Positions 1 to 7,543 of a stretch of 11,272 nt of DNA are shown in pieces. Numbering within the stretch: position 1 is the stretch's first letter; each line of letters starts with the position of its first letter. The translations under genes were made by a program, and so were the position numbers. The notes beneath the pieces were generated by a model. The model was given only the letters and a program-made list of their open reading frames with translations, ran no database searches and had not been told where the DNA came from. The DNA comes from Acidobacteriota bacterium (GTDB lineage Bacteria; Acidobacteriota; Vicinamibacteria; Vicinamibacterales; 2-12-FULL-66-21), in the NCBI GenBank assembly GCA_013817065.1, contig JACDDJ010000078.1, forward strand, positions 1 to 11,272. Direction: 5' to 3'.

Positions 1-1
1 G

Positions 2-2068
2 TTCAAGACTGTGTATGGCCGTTCGCTGGGAGAGTTGTGGCGCGAATTCGAAGACGAGACGGCCAAGCGAGTGTCGACCCGCGAGCCGGGCGACCAGCGC
101 ACGCGGCTCACGTCGCATGGCTTCACAGTGACGTCTCCAGCCTTCACCCCTGATGGCCGTCTGTTCTACTCGGTGGCGAATCCGCACGGATTCCCCTCGC
201 TCAGGGAACGCGCGGCCGACGGAACCTCACGGCACGTGACGAGCCGTTTCCACGGTAATCGTGTGTCGCCCGGCAATGGTCTGCTGGTCTTCGATCAACT
301 CGAGTTCGACGGCCACGTCGCCTTGTTCTCGGATCTCTATACGCACTCGATCGAAAGCGGACAGACGCGCCGCCTGACCATCGGCGCACGCGCGGCCGAC
401 CCCGACGTCGCCCCGGACGGGAAGACTGTCGTCTACACCGTCCAGCAGCCCGGACGCCGGGTGCTTGCGACACTCGTGATGCCAGCGGCTGACGGAGCCG
501 TGCAAGCGCGAACGCTGGTCTCTGAGGACGACACCGAGTTCACCTCACCCCGTTGGTCGCCAGACGGCAGGACCGTCGCGGTGGAACGACGGCGGGTCGG
601 CGGTCCGTCCGAGATCGTTCTGGTTGACGTTGCGAACGGCACGGTCCGAACGCTCACCACCAGCACGGACGGTCGAAATATCACGCCGATGTGGACGCCC
701 GAGGGGACGTCCATCATCTTCGCGTCGGACCGGGATGGGGGGCCGTTCACCCTCTACCGCGTCGACGTCGAGACCGGCACCGTTACCCGCATCGATGCCG
801 CAGGGCCTGGCGCGCAGTCGCCAGCGCTCTCGCCCGACGGGAGCACGGTGGTATTCGTCGGCTACTCGGCTGACGGGTATGACCTCTATTCGTTGCCCTG
901 GCCTTCGCCCGCCACCGACGCTACATCGGCCGCCTCGCAGGGCGCATTGATGCCGTTTCCGGTGCCCGACCCGCACGCGCCGATCGCCCGCGCTCCGGCC
1001 GCCCCAGCCGGTGCGCTCGGGCGCCCCTACACCCCCTGGTCGACACTTGCACCGCGTTTCTGGGTTCCGTTTTTCGAAGCCGATGGAGACGACGTGGTGC
1101 TTGGCGCCGCGACCGGCGGCTTCGACGCACTGGGGCGCCACACCTATGCCCTCTCCGCCGGTTGGACAGTGCCGCGGAATCGAGTGGATGGCGCGGTGAA
1201 CTACACCTACGCGAGATGGTGGCCGACGCTGTTCGCGGGCGCCTCGGATGATATCGACAGCTGGCGGCTCGGGACGGTTCGTTCGCGTGAGATCACTGCA
1301 GGTGTGCTGCTCCCGTGGCGGCAGGTTCGATGGTCGTCGAATGTGCTGGCGGCCGCCAGTGCGTCCAGCGATGATTTCGACTGCGCCGACTGTGATGAGC
1401 CGGTGGCGGTCACGCGCGAGCGGCAGGCCGGCCGACTCGGGGTCAACTTCTCCACCGCCAGAGGGTTCGGTTATTCGGTGAGCGCCGAGGAGGGAGCCGC
1501 CTTCAACCTGATCACCGAGCTGGCGCGGGGCGCCGGCGGCGCAACAGCGACGAGCGTGGCGGCGGAACTCCGCGGCTATCTGCGCGCGTTCCCAAGTCAC
1601 GCGGTAGTTGCCGCGCGCCTTGCCGGTGCGTCCTCACATGGCGACGATACCGTGCGACGCGACTTCAGCGCGTCGGGCAGCGGCCCTCAGTTCGGCGGCT
1701 TCGATGTCGGGCTCGACGCAATCGGCTTGCTCAGAGGCTTCGACTCAGATGACCTGGTCGATCGGAAGGCCGCCGTCTTCAACCTCGACTACCGGTTCCC
1801 CATTGCACGCCCGCAGCGAGGGGTGGGGACATGGCCGTTCTTCCTGCGCACCATCCATGGTGCTGCGTTTTTCGACGTCGGGCACGCATGGGACGACGAC
1901 TTCGACCGAGCGGCGATTCGACGATCGGTCGGCGGTGAACTGTCATTCGATGTGGTGCTCGGGGGCGCGGTGCCGCTGACGCTGGCTACTGGCGCTGCGT
2001 GGCGTCACGATCCGCGCGCCCTTCGCGAAGGCGGCGCCTTCTTCGTCCGGTTCGGCCGAGCCTTCTAG
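2..2068 (+). CDS. PD40 beta-propeller / outer-membrane beta-barrel protein (5'-truncated)
   Basis: The reading frame is open to the left edge, so the N-terminus is missing; the GTG at 11 is only the first possible start inside the window. Counting from that GTG, residues about 40-300 carry TolB/PD40-type propeller repeats with the S-P-x-x-S-P-D-G pattern near 42, 130, 179, 225 and 270. A Pro/Ala-rich linker (about 305-340) leads to a C-terminal half of alternating aromatic beta-strands. This half contains an RGF motif at 575-577, resembling the RGF/RGY motif of Omp85/BamA-type barrels, a following NLDYRFP strand, and a last strand ending in Phe like an outer-membrane beta-signal. A CxxC (458, 461) lies in a probable loop. 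The first visible residues (VYGRSLGELWREF) resemble the segment that follows a gluzincin (peptidase MA-like) domain in related PD40 proteins, so a peptidase domain may lie upstream; that part is inference. Likely an outer-membrane protein with a periplasmic propeller; its substrate is unknown. Confidence 0.8.
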   Translation, partial: FKTVYGRSLGELWREFEDETAKRVSTREPGDQRTRLTSHGFTVTSPAFTPDGRLFYSVANPHGFPSLRERAADGTSRHVTSRFHGNRVSPGNGLLVFDQLEFDGHVALFSDLYTHSIESGQTRRLTIGARAADPDVAPDGKTVVYTVQQPGRRVLATLVMPAADGAVQARTLVSEDDTEFTSPRWSPDGRTVAVERRRVGGPSEIVLVDVANGTVRTLTTSTDGRNITPMWTPEGTSIIFASDRDGGPFTLYRVDVETGTVTRIDAAGPGAQSPALSPDGSTVVFVGYSADGYDLYSLPWPSPATDATSAASQGALMPFPVPDPHAPIARAPAAPAGALGRPYTPWSTLAPRFWVPFFEADGDDVVLGAATGGFDALGRHTYALSAGWTVPRNRVDGAVNYTYARWWPTLFAGASDDIDSWRLGTVRSREITAGVLLPWRQVRWSSNVLAAASASSDDFDCADCDEPVAVTRERQAGRLGVNFSTARGFGYSVSAEEGAAFNLITELARGAGGATATSVAAELRGYLRAFPSHAVVAARLAGASSHGDDTVRRDFSASGSGPQFGGFDVGLDAIGLLRGFDSDDLVDRKAAVFNLDYRFPIARPQRGVGTWPFFLRTIHGAAFFDVGHAWDDDFDRAAIRRSVGGELSFDVVLGGAVPLTLATGAAWRHDPRALREGGAFFVRFGRAF

Positions 2069-2075
2069 GCCAGAC

Positions 2076-2081
2076 TAAAAT
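2076..2081 (+). promoter_or_regulatory. Candidate -10 element (TAAAAT) for agmatinase, leaderless-type
   Basis: TAAAAT lies 6 nt before the ATG at 2088, and no Shine-Dalgarno precedes that ATG. This spacing fits transcription starting at or next to the start codon. No good -35 hexamer is visible about 17 bp upstream, so the call rests on the -10 match and position. Confidence 0.35.
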
Positions 2082-2087
2082 GTGTTT

Positions 2088-2978
2088 ATGAGTCTCCCAT
2101 TCGAGTACGACCACGGCACCCCGCACACGTTTGGCGGTGCGCTGCCGGAACCCCGAAGCTTCGACGACTCCCGCGTCGTGATCCTGCCCGTGCCGGTCGA
2201 TCGCACCACGTCGTATGGGGGCGGGACCCGCAATGGTCCACACGAGATCCTCCAGGCATCCTCACACATGGAATTGTGGGACGACGAGGTCGGTGCGGAC
2301 GTCCACGGGATCGGCATGTTCACGCTTCCGGAGATGGAACTGCCCTTCGGTGAACTGGAGCCGCTGATGGCCGAGATCCAGCGCGTCGCAGCCGAGGTCC
2401 TCGACCGCGACAAGTTCCTCGTCACGATCGGAGGCGAGCACTCGATCACACCGCCACTCGTTGCCGCGGCCGCCGCAAAGCACCGCGGCCTCCACGTCCT
2501 GCAGATCGACGCCCATGCCGACCTCCGCGAGACCTACATGGGCACGCCGCACAACCACGCCTGCGCGATGTACGGCAGCCTCAAGCACGCGGAGCTGACG
2601 CAGGTCGGAATCCGCAGCATGTCGACCGAGGAAGCCGCGGCGGTTGGTGGATTCAACACCACGGTGTTTTACGACCACAACATGCGGCGCGACCCGGACT
2701 GGATCTCAAAGGTCGTCGCCAGCCTCGGCGACCCGGTCTACATCACGATCGACGTCGACGGCATGGATCCGGCGATCATGCCGGCCACGGGAACGCCGGA
2801 ACCCGGCGGCCTGTCCTGGTATGAAATCCTCGCCTTGCTGCGTGCCACTATTGCCAGCCGGAACGTCATCGCCTGCGACGTCGTCGAGCTCAGCCCGATA
2901 CCCGGCATGCACGCGCCAAACTTCCTGTGCGCTAAGCTGGTTTACAAAATCCTGACCTATAAATTCGCGGGTAAATAG
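2088..2978 (+). CDS. speB: Agmatinase / ureohydrolase-family amidinohydrolase
   Basis: A 296-residue arginase/agmatinase-fold enzyme, expected to hydrolyse agmatine to putrescine and urea in the cytoplasm with two Mn ions. All family motifs are present: GGEHSIT (115-121), DAHAD (141-145), IDVDGMDP (221-228) with TGTPEPGG after it, and DVVELSP (264-270). The expected metal ligands H118, D141, H143, D145, D222 and D224 are intact. After the second motif the sequence reads HNHACAMY, with HA where arginases usually have HGT, which favours agmatinase over arginase. Guanidinobutyrase or another guanidino-acid hydrolase cannot be excluded. Length is normal for the family. The ATG at 2088 was chosen over the GTG at 2082 because a -10-like TAAAAT ends at 2081. 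No arginine decarboxylase or spermidine synthase gene is in the window, so the source of agmatine is not shown. Confidence 0.9.
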   Translation: MSLPFEYDHGTPHTFGGALPEPRSFDDSRVVILPVPVDRTTSYGGGTRNGPHEILQASSHMELWDDEVGADVHGIGMFTLPEMELPFGELEPLMAEIQRVAAEVLDRDKFLVTIGGEHSITPPLVAAAAAKHRGLHVLQIDAHADLRETYMGTPHNHACAMYGSLKHAELTQVGIRSMSTEEAAAVGGFNTTVFYDHNMRRDPDWISKVVASLGDPVYITIDVDGMDPAIMPATGTPEPGGLSWYEILALLRATIASRNVIACDVVELSPIPGMHAPNFLCAKLVYKILTYKFAGK

Positions 2979-3009
2979 GACTTTCCGTCTCCGGTGGGTG
3001 CATACAAGG

Positions 3010-3015
3010 TATACT
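3010..3015 (+). promoter_or_regulatory. Candidate -10 element (TATACT) for the sigma-54 activator gene
   Basis: TATACT ends 9 nt before the ATG at 3025, in a 46-nt gap that has no Shine-Dalgarno. This fits a leaderless or nearly leaderless transcript, as proposed for the preceding gene. A convincing -35 box is not visible. Confidence 0.35.
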
Positions 3016-3024
3016 CCCGGCCAC

Positions 3025-5940
3025 ATGCCAGCGGACTACTTCGCCGACGCCGCCCGGGCCCTCGAACGGGGGCACGGCGCGGACGCGGTCGACCTGCTGC
3101 TTGCCGCAGCAAAACGTCCCGATCTGTCGCGTGACGATCGGGCGCAGCTTCGCGCGTCCCTCGCCGAAGCCTGGCTACTTCAGGACGATGTAGCGAAGGC
3201 TGCCGCGGCACTCGGATCCGAGCCCCATGCGCGTGAGCGACTCAATCCCGCCCGTGTTTCGGATCTCTGGCGCATGCACGGCCGGATCGCTGTAGCGGGC
3301 GGCGAAGCGTCCCGGGGCATCGCCTTCCTCGCCCGCGCCCTGACGCTTGCCGAACGCGCCCACGACTCACGCGCGATCGGCCTCGCGCAGTACGAGCTCG
3401 GGATCTCGTACCGCCAGATCGGCGACACCGCTATTGTCCGCGAGCACATTACGAAGGCCGCGTCCGCCCTGCACGCCGCCGGCGACCGGCGTCACCTGGC
3501 GATGGTGCATTCGCTCTCCGGGATTACGCAGGCCCAGGAGGGGCGGCTCGACGAGGCAATGGCGGCACTGCGCCAGGCCGAGCGACTGGCCGTCATGGTG
3601 GAGGCTGGCGACGTACTCGCCACCGTGTGCGGCAACCAGGCGAACGTGGCGCTGATGCAGCATCGGCACGAGCAGGCGCTCGCCCTCGCCGAGCGCAGCG
3701 TCGAGTTGCAGGAGCAGGCTGGAACCCCGCACGGGATCGGCGTCGCACTTGCGTCGCTCGGCCAGATCTGCGTTCGACTCGGCAACCTCGCTCGCGCCGA
3801 GCAGGCACTCCAGCGCGCGCTGGACGTCCGCAGCCCGGCACAATTCCGGCGCGAGACGACCGGTGCGGTGTTCGATTCACTCGCGCAGATCTATGTCATT
3901 CGCGGCGCGGTGGACGAAGCCAGTACAAGCCTCGAGCGGGCGCGCGCCGCATACGGTGAATCGCGCACCAGCCGGTGGTACCTCTGGTCGATCCAGGTGC
4001 TCGAAGCGCGAGTGGCGCTCAGGCAGAACGATGCACGACTGGCTCTCACGCGCAGCCGCGCCCTGGCGAGTGCCGCCGGTGTGCCGGTGGTCTATGGCTT
4101 ACAGGGAGACCTGATCTCTGCCGAAGCGCTCCTCAGCCTGGGACAGCCGGCCGAAGCGCAGGCACAGCTCGAGGGCATACTTCCGCGGATCCATCCGACC
4201 GCCATGAGCGGGATCTGGGGTGAATTCCTCCGGCTGCGAGGTCGTCTGCACGCCGCGGCGGGGCGCGCCACCGAGGCGTATCACGACTTCGGACAGAGCG
4301 TCAGCGTCTTCGGGTTGCTCGGCGAGCGCTACCAGGCGGCTCTCGGTCACCTCGAACTCGGCCGGCTTGCGGCGGCGGCCGGTGCCCGATCCAAGGCCAC
4401 CCACCAGCTGCAGGAGGCAAGCCGTGTGTTCGACGCGCTCGGCGCCGCGCCCGAACGGGCCGAAGTGGATGCGGTGCTCCGAAGCGTCAACAACACCGCG
4501 GCCGGTGGCTACGTCGGTGCGAGCATCGACGGAGACGATGCGATCGTGCGTCGATTGGTGGACGCCTCGGCGATGCCGGCGTTGCTGGAACGAGAAGGGG
4601 TGACCGCGATCCATGAGGCGTGCGAAGCGCGGGCGGTCGCACTGGTCGTTGACCTTCCCGCCGGGCGGATCCGCGTGCTCGCGGCGGCGGGCACGGACCT
4701 CGAGGCGGCCCGTGCGCTCTCAGAGGCGGCGCTGCGCGGGAGTGCTGCGTCGCGTCAGGGATTGGAAGTCCATCCGATCGGTCGTGACGCGGATGGTCCG
4801 CGCTTCGTCGTGCTCTCGACCGAGCGGCCCGTGCCGCCGGCGCTGCGTCAACGCCTCAGAACGCTCTGCGCCGTCCTGCGCCAGGGATTCGAACTCTGCC
4901 AGGCGCGTGAGCGGGTCCCCGAAGCGGGCGCCGTGGCGCTCGAGCGACAGCTGGAGCCGTTGATTCCAGGGTTCGTGTGCGCAAGCGCCGCGATGCAGCG
5001 CGTCACCGACCAGATCCAGCGCCTGCAGGGCAACGATCTGAACGTGCTGATCACCGGCGAAAGTGGTACCGGCAAAGACCTCGTCGCTCGCGCCATCCAT
5101 GCCGGATCACCGCGTAGCGGCAACATGTTCCTCCCCTACAACTGCACCAGCGCCACCCGCGAGCTCGCCGACAGCCAGTTGTTCGGCCATCGCCGCGGCA
5201 GCTTCACGGGCGCGACCTCGGACCAACCAGGTGTGCTCAGAACCGCGGTTGGCGGCACCCTGTTCCTCGACGAAGTCGGCGATCTGCCGATCGACGTGCA
5301 GCCGAAGCTGCTGCGGTTCCTGGAGCAGGGGGAGGTGTTGCCGGTTGGCGAGACCCGTCCGCAGCGCGTCGACGTGCGGGTGGTCGCGGCAACGAACGCG
5401 GATCTCGAGCAGCGAGTGGCTGAAGGCAAGTTCCGCGAGGACCTGTTCTATCGGCTGTGCGTCATCCGCATTCACGTTCCGCCGCTCAGGGAACGGCGCG
5501 AGGAGATCCCGCACCTGAGCACGTTCTTCCTGCGGGATGCCTCGGAGAGACTTGGCAAGCCGGGTGTTCGACTCAGCCCCGACACGCTGGACATCTTCGA
5601 TGCGTTTACCTGGCCCGGGAACGTGCGGCAGCTGCGCAACGAGGTCCAGCGCGCGGTGGCGCTCACCTCCGCGCACGACATCATCACGCCCGAGATGCTG
5701 TCGAGCGCGCTCGCCGTCCCGACCGCGCTCGACGCCCGAGCGCTGCCCCGCGGCCGCGGACGTCGAACGACGCTGGCCAGCGCGGTCGAGAAGCTGGAGC
5801 GGGAGATGATCGAGTCCGCGCTGCAGCGATCGCGCGGTAATATCTCGCAGACAGCGCGGGCACTCGGGCTCACCCGCCGCGGGCTTTACCTCAAAATGAA
5901 CCGCCTCGAGCTATCCAACCTGCCCGCCGAAGCTGATTAG
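3025..5940 (+). CDS. TPR / GAF-like / sigma-54-dependent AAA+ transcriptional activator with Fis-type HTH
   Basis: A 971-residue bacterial enhancer-binding protein. Residues about 1-490 are TPR-like helical repeats rich in Ala, Leu and Arg. About 503-640 looks like a degenerate GAF-type sensor region (weak, inferred). From about 649 comes the AAA+ sigma-54 interaction module: Walker A GESGTGK (678-684), the sigma-54 contact loop GSFTGA (725-730, a Ser variant of the usual GAFTGA), Walker B TLFLDE ending at D749-E750, and an FREDLFYRL segment with R804 and R810 at the arginine-finger positions. The C-terminus (about 938-961, GNISQTARALGL then TRRGLYLKMNRL) is a Fis/HTH_8 DNA-binding domain. 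There is no phospho-receiver, FHA or kinase domain, so control is probably by protein or ligand binding to the TPR/GAF part rather than by phosphorylation. The ATG at 3025 was preferred to an in-frame GTG at 2998 because TATACT lies between them. Its target promoter was not identified. Confidence 0.92.
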   Translation: MPADYFADAARALERGHGADAVDLLLAAAKRPDLSRDDRAQLRASLAEAWLLQDDVAKAAAALGSEPHARERLNPARVSDLWRMHGRIAVAGGEASRGIAFLARALTLAERAHDSRAIGLAQYELGISYRQIGDTAIVREHITKAASALHAAGDRRHLAMVHSLSGITQAQEGRLDEAMAALRQAERLAVMVEAGDVLATVCGNQANVALMQHRHEQALALAERSVELQEQAGTPHGIGVALASLGQICVRLGNLARAEQALQRALDVRSPAQFRRETTGAVFDSLAQIYVIRGAVDEASTSLERARAAYGESRTSRWYLWSIQVLEARVALRQNDARLALTRSRALASAAGVPVVYGLQGDLISAEALLSLGQPAEAQAQLEGILPRIHPTAMSGIWGEFLRLRGRLHAAAGRATEAYHDFGQSVSVFGLLGERYQAALGHLELGRLAAAAGARSKATHQLQEASRVFDALGAAPERAEVDAVLRSVNNTAAGGYVGASIDGDDAIVRRLVDASAMPALLEREGVTAIHEACEARAVALVVDLPAGRIRVLAAAGTDLEAARALSEAALRGSAASRQGLEVHPIGRDADGPRFVVLSTERPVPPALRQRLRTLCAVLRQGFELCQARERVPEAGAVALERQLEPLIPGFVCASAAMQRVTDQIQRLQGNDLNVLITGESGTGKDLVARAIHAGSPRSGNMFLPYNCTSATRELADSQLFGHRRGSFTGATSDQPGVLRTAVGGTLFLDEVGDLPIDVQPKLLRFLEQGEVLPVGETRPQRVDVRVVAATNADLEQRVAEGKFREDLFYRLCVIRIHVPPLRERREEIPHLSTFFLRDASERLGKPGVRLSPDTLDIFDAFTWPGNVRQLRNEVQRAVALTSAHDIITPEMLSSALAVPTALDARALPRGRGRRTTLASAVEKLEREMIESALQRSRGNISQTARALGLTRRGLYLKMNRLELSNLPAEAD

Positions 5941-6044
5941 TTGGTATCCAATAGCTGGCCACATGGATACATCTTATACATGCTGTCGAGTATTGAGCTC
6001 CAGTCCAGCAAGCGCGTAAACACCACGGCAACAGCCCCTTACAG

Positions 6045-6090
6045 CCCGCATCCGTCGAGCGGGACCCATGGTCGAGTTTCGGCCTCGACC
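6045..6090 (+). promoter_or_regulatory. Two leader hairpins upstream of the PilZ gene
   Basis: Two perfect inverted repeats follow each other: CCCGC (6045-6049) with GCGGG (6059-6063), loop 9 nt; and GGTCGAG (6070-6076) with CTCGACC (6084-6090), loop 7 nt. They lie just upstream of a third hairpin over the ribosome-binding site. Neither is followed by a T-tract, so they do not look like intrinsic terminators of the activator gene. A structured 5' leader is the most economical reading, but no known riboswitch class is recognised. Confidence 0.4.
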
Positions 6091-6100
6091 TTGATACATC

Positions 6101-6129
6101 TCCCTCCGTAGACAGCGACAACGGAGGGG
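6101..6129 (+). promoter_or_regulatory. Hairpin sequestering the Shine-Dalgarno of the PilZ gene
   Basis: CCCTCCGT (6102-6109) is the exact reverse complement of ACGGAGGG (6121-6128), with an 11-nt loop; T6101 and G6129 could add a G-U pair. The right arm contains the Shine-Dalgarno GGAGGGG (6123-6129), 4 nt before the ATG at 6134. When folded, the ribosome-binding site would be fully paired, so translation could be controlled by opening this hairpin. Confidence 0.5.
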
Positions 6130-6133
6130 TGCG

Positions 6134-6568
6134 ATGGAACAGCGGCTTCGACTCATTCAGGGCAGTGCCGGACGGGCGGAGAAACGATCCGCAGAGCGAC
6201 GGCGGGTGCAGGTGCCTGGACAGATCGTGTGGAAGGATCATCGGGGGCAGACGCAGATGGCCGCCGTGGTGACGCGCGATGTGAGTGAAAACGGTGTCAG
6301 CTTCGAGTGCCGCACGGGCCTCAGCATCCCGATGTATCGCCTGGTTTACTTTCAGATCGACCGGCTATCGCGCCACCACGCCGAACTGTCGCCGAACCTC
6401 CGCAAACAGAATGTGCTCTCGGCGGTGTTTCGCGTCGGCCCCTCGAACGAGACGACCGGCACGCCGACGGAATACGGCCTGAGACTGCTCGTCGAACCCA
6501 GGGTGCCCGCCCAGCAGGTACCGGCGCCACCCGCCTGGAAGGACACCGGCTGCACGCGCACCGCCTAG
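6134..6568 (+). CDS. PilZ-domain protein (putative c-di-GMP effector)
   Basis: A 144-residue soluble protein. It has the two signatures of PilZ domains: an Arg-rich RxxxR-type segment (RSAERRRV, residues 18-25) and DVSENG (49-54, the [D/N]xSxxG motif), with beta-strand-like sequence after it to about residue 122. The Pro/Ala-rich tail (about 122-144) is probably disordered. PilZ domains bind cyclic di-GMP and pass the signal to a partner by interaction; here no partner domain or signalling enzyme is fused or adjacent, so the output is unknown. The start is set by a strong GGAGGGG 4 nt upstream of the ATG. That site lies in an inverted repeat, suggesting translational control. It sits 193 nt after the sigma-54 activator gene and probably forms its own transcription unit. 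Confidence 0.8.
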   Translation: MEQRLRLIQGSAGRAEKRSAERRRVQVPGQIVWKDHRGQTQMAAVVTRDVSENGVSFECRTGLSIPMYRLVYFQIDRLSRHHAELSPNLRKQNVLSAVFRVGPSNETTGTPTEYGLRLLVEPRVPAQQVPAPPAWKDTGCTRTA

Positions 6569-6575
6569 CTACTTT

Positions 6576-6595
6576 CTGCCCGGCTACGCCGGCAG
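6576..6595 (+). terminator. Hairpin after the PilZ gene, weak terminator candidate
   Basis: CTGCCCGGC and GCCGGCAG can pair as an 8-bp GC-rich stem with one bulged C around a TAC loop, 7 nt after the PilZ stop codon. There is no run of T after it, so it is not a classical intrinsic terminator. It lies between converging genes and could still slow or mark transcription ends. Confidence 0.3.
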
Positions 6596-6598
6596 AGG

Positions 6599-6634
6599 GT
6601 AGATGGGTAAGTAGATGAAATGGTAGATGCAAAG
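6599..6634. repeat. Three 12-bp tandem units starting GTAGATG
   Basis: The heptamer GTAGATG occurs at 6599, 6611 and 6623, exactly 12 bp apart. The last five bases of each unit differ (GGTAA, AAATG, CAAAG). It lies in the convergent gap between the PilZ gene and the YfgM-like gene. It could be a small operator-like array or a decayed microsatellite; no function is shown. Confidence 0.5.
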
Positions 6635-6706
6635 GGCGGTTGCTGCGACCACAGTGCCAAATAGAGGACATCCGTCACGCTCACGAATTCGCTCGCTCTA
6701 TAGCCG

Positions 6707-6739
6707 CCGCACCCTCAACGTAAGTTGCCCCGCACCCTC
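6707..6739. repeat. 10-bp direct repeat CCGCACCCTC
   Basis: CCGCACCCTC occurs at 6707-6716 and again at 6730-6739, start to start 23 bp. Between them a small CAAC/GTTG inverted repeat surrounds GTAA. It is just beyond the 3' end of the minus-strand YfgM-like gene. No function can be assigned. Confidence 0.35.
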
Positions 6740-6749
6740 TGCGAAGCTC

Positions 6750-7493
6750 CTAAGATTTGCGCGTCTCGTCGCGCTCCCGCCGTGCGTCGGCCGCATAGGG
6801 TGACTGTGGAAACTCTTCGACGATGCGCGAGAAGGCGCGAACGGCCTCTTCAGGGCGGCCGGCACGCGCGTAGGTGCGGCCGAGTGACATCAGCACGCCG
6901 TCGACCGGTAGGGTGCTGTTGGTATCGGTGCTGATCGCGCGGTAAATCTCGATCGCCTGGTCGAATTTGCCCTGCGCCGCCTGCGCATCAGCCAAACCGA
7001 GGCGGCCGGTGCGGCTGTAGATCAGGCTGCTGCCCGCCTTGTCAACGACCTCCTGGTAGCGCTGCTCCGCTTCGGCGAAACGGCCCAACGACGCAAGCGC
7101 GGACGCGGCGTAGTAGCGCGCCGCTATCCCCGCCTGCTGCGACGGATACTGGTCCGCCGCCGCCATCAGTTTTGGCAGCGCCGCCTCGAGCTTCGCCTGT
7201 TCCGTCTGAAAGGTGCCGGGCTGCTGGACCGGCACCGGGCTTCCCGGTGCTGGAGCCGTCGGCGCGATCACCGGCGCCTCGAAGACCGCGAGACCGGCCG
7301 CAAGCGCGGCGCTCGCCTTGGCGTACTGCGCCTGGCGCCACCAGGTGAAGCCACCGACGACGGCGATCAACACCACCGCGATCACCACGACGCGCAGGAT
7401 GTCGTTCTGGCGGCTGCTCACCATGTCGCGCGCGGCCCCGACCGAGCGGGCAAATTCGTTCTCTTTCAGCTTGTGACGTTCAGTGCTCTTCAT
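6750..7493 (-). CDS. Membrane-anchored YfgM-like TPR protein
   Basis: A 247-residue protein with a charged N-terminal stretch (1-34), one transmembrane helix (about 35-52, ending in WW and then R) and a soluble C-terminal part facing the periplasm. A Pro-rich linker (about 73-93) is followed by TPR-like repeats at about 101-150, 160-189 and 197-235, the last with typical EEAVRAF and FPQSPYA patterns. The layout matches the YfgM/TPR_21 family, whose E. coli member attaches to the SecYEG translocon and helps hand secreted proteins to periplasmic chaperones; that role is carried over by family only. No Shine-Dalgarno is obvious before the ATG. The gene starts 50 nt after the tRNA-Arg gene on the same strand and may share its transcript. 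It could also be a CpoB/YbgF-like TPR protein. Confidence 0.78.
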   Translation of the reverse strand: MKSTERHKLKENEFARSVGAARDMVSSRQNDILRVVVIAVVLIAVVGGFTWWRQAQYAKASAALAAGLAVFEAPVIAPTAPAPGSPVPVQQPGTFQTEQAKLEAALPKLMAAADQYPSQQAGIAARYYAASALASLGRFAEAEQRYQEVVDKAGSSLIYSRTGRLGLADAQAAQGKFDQAIEIYRAISTDTNSTLPVDGVLMSLGRTYARAGRPEEAVRAFSRIVEEFPQSPYAADARRERDETRKS

Positions 7494-7543
7494 ATGGAGG
7501 TTTCAGCAGGGCCGAAGCGTTCGTTTGTGGGTGTAACTCAGTA

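Noticed and set aside
545..1600. Long open frame on the minus strand opposite the propeller/barrel gene
   Set aside because: It is antisense to a gene with clear domain motifs, is very rich in Arg and Gly, and shows no recognisable domain; such shadows are usual at this GC content.
2941..2963. TTTACA and TATAAA near the end of the agmatinase gene as a promoter
   Set aside because: The spacing is only 11 bp, too short for a sigma-70 type promoter, and both lie inside coding sequence.
6080..6095. Possible sigma-54 (-24/-12) promoter before the PilZ gene
   Set aside because: GGC and TTG are spaced about right, but the -12 GC is GA and several other positions fail. The match is no better than expected by chance and lies within the hairpin region.
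6045..6129. Hairpins as intrinsic terminators of the sigma-54 activator gene
   Set aside because: None is followed by a T-tract, and the nearest lies over 100 nt after the stop codon.
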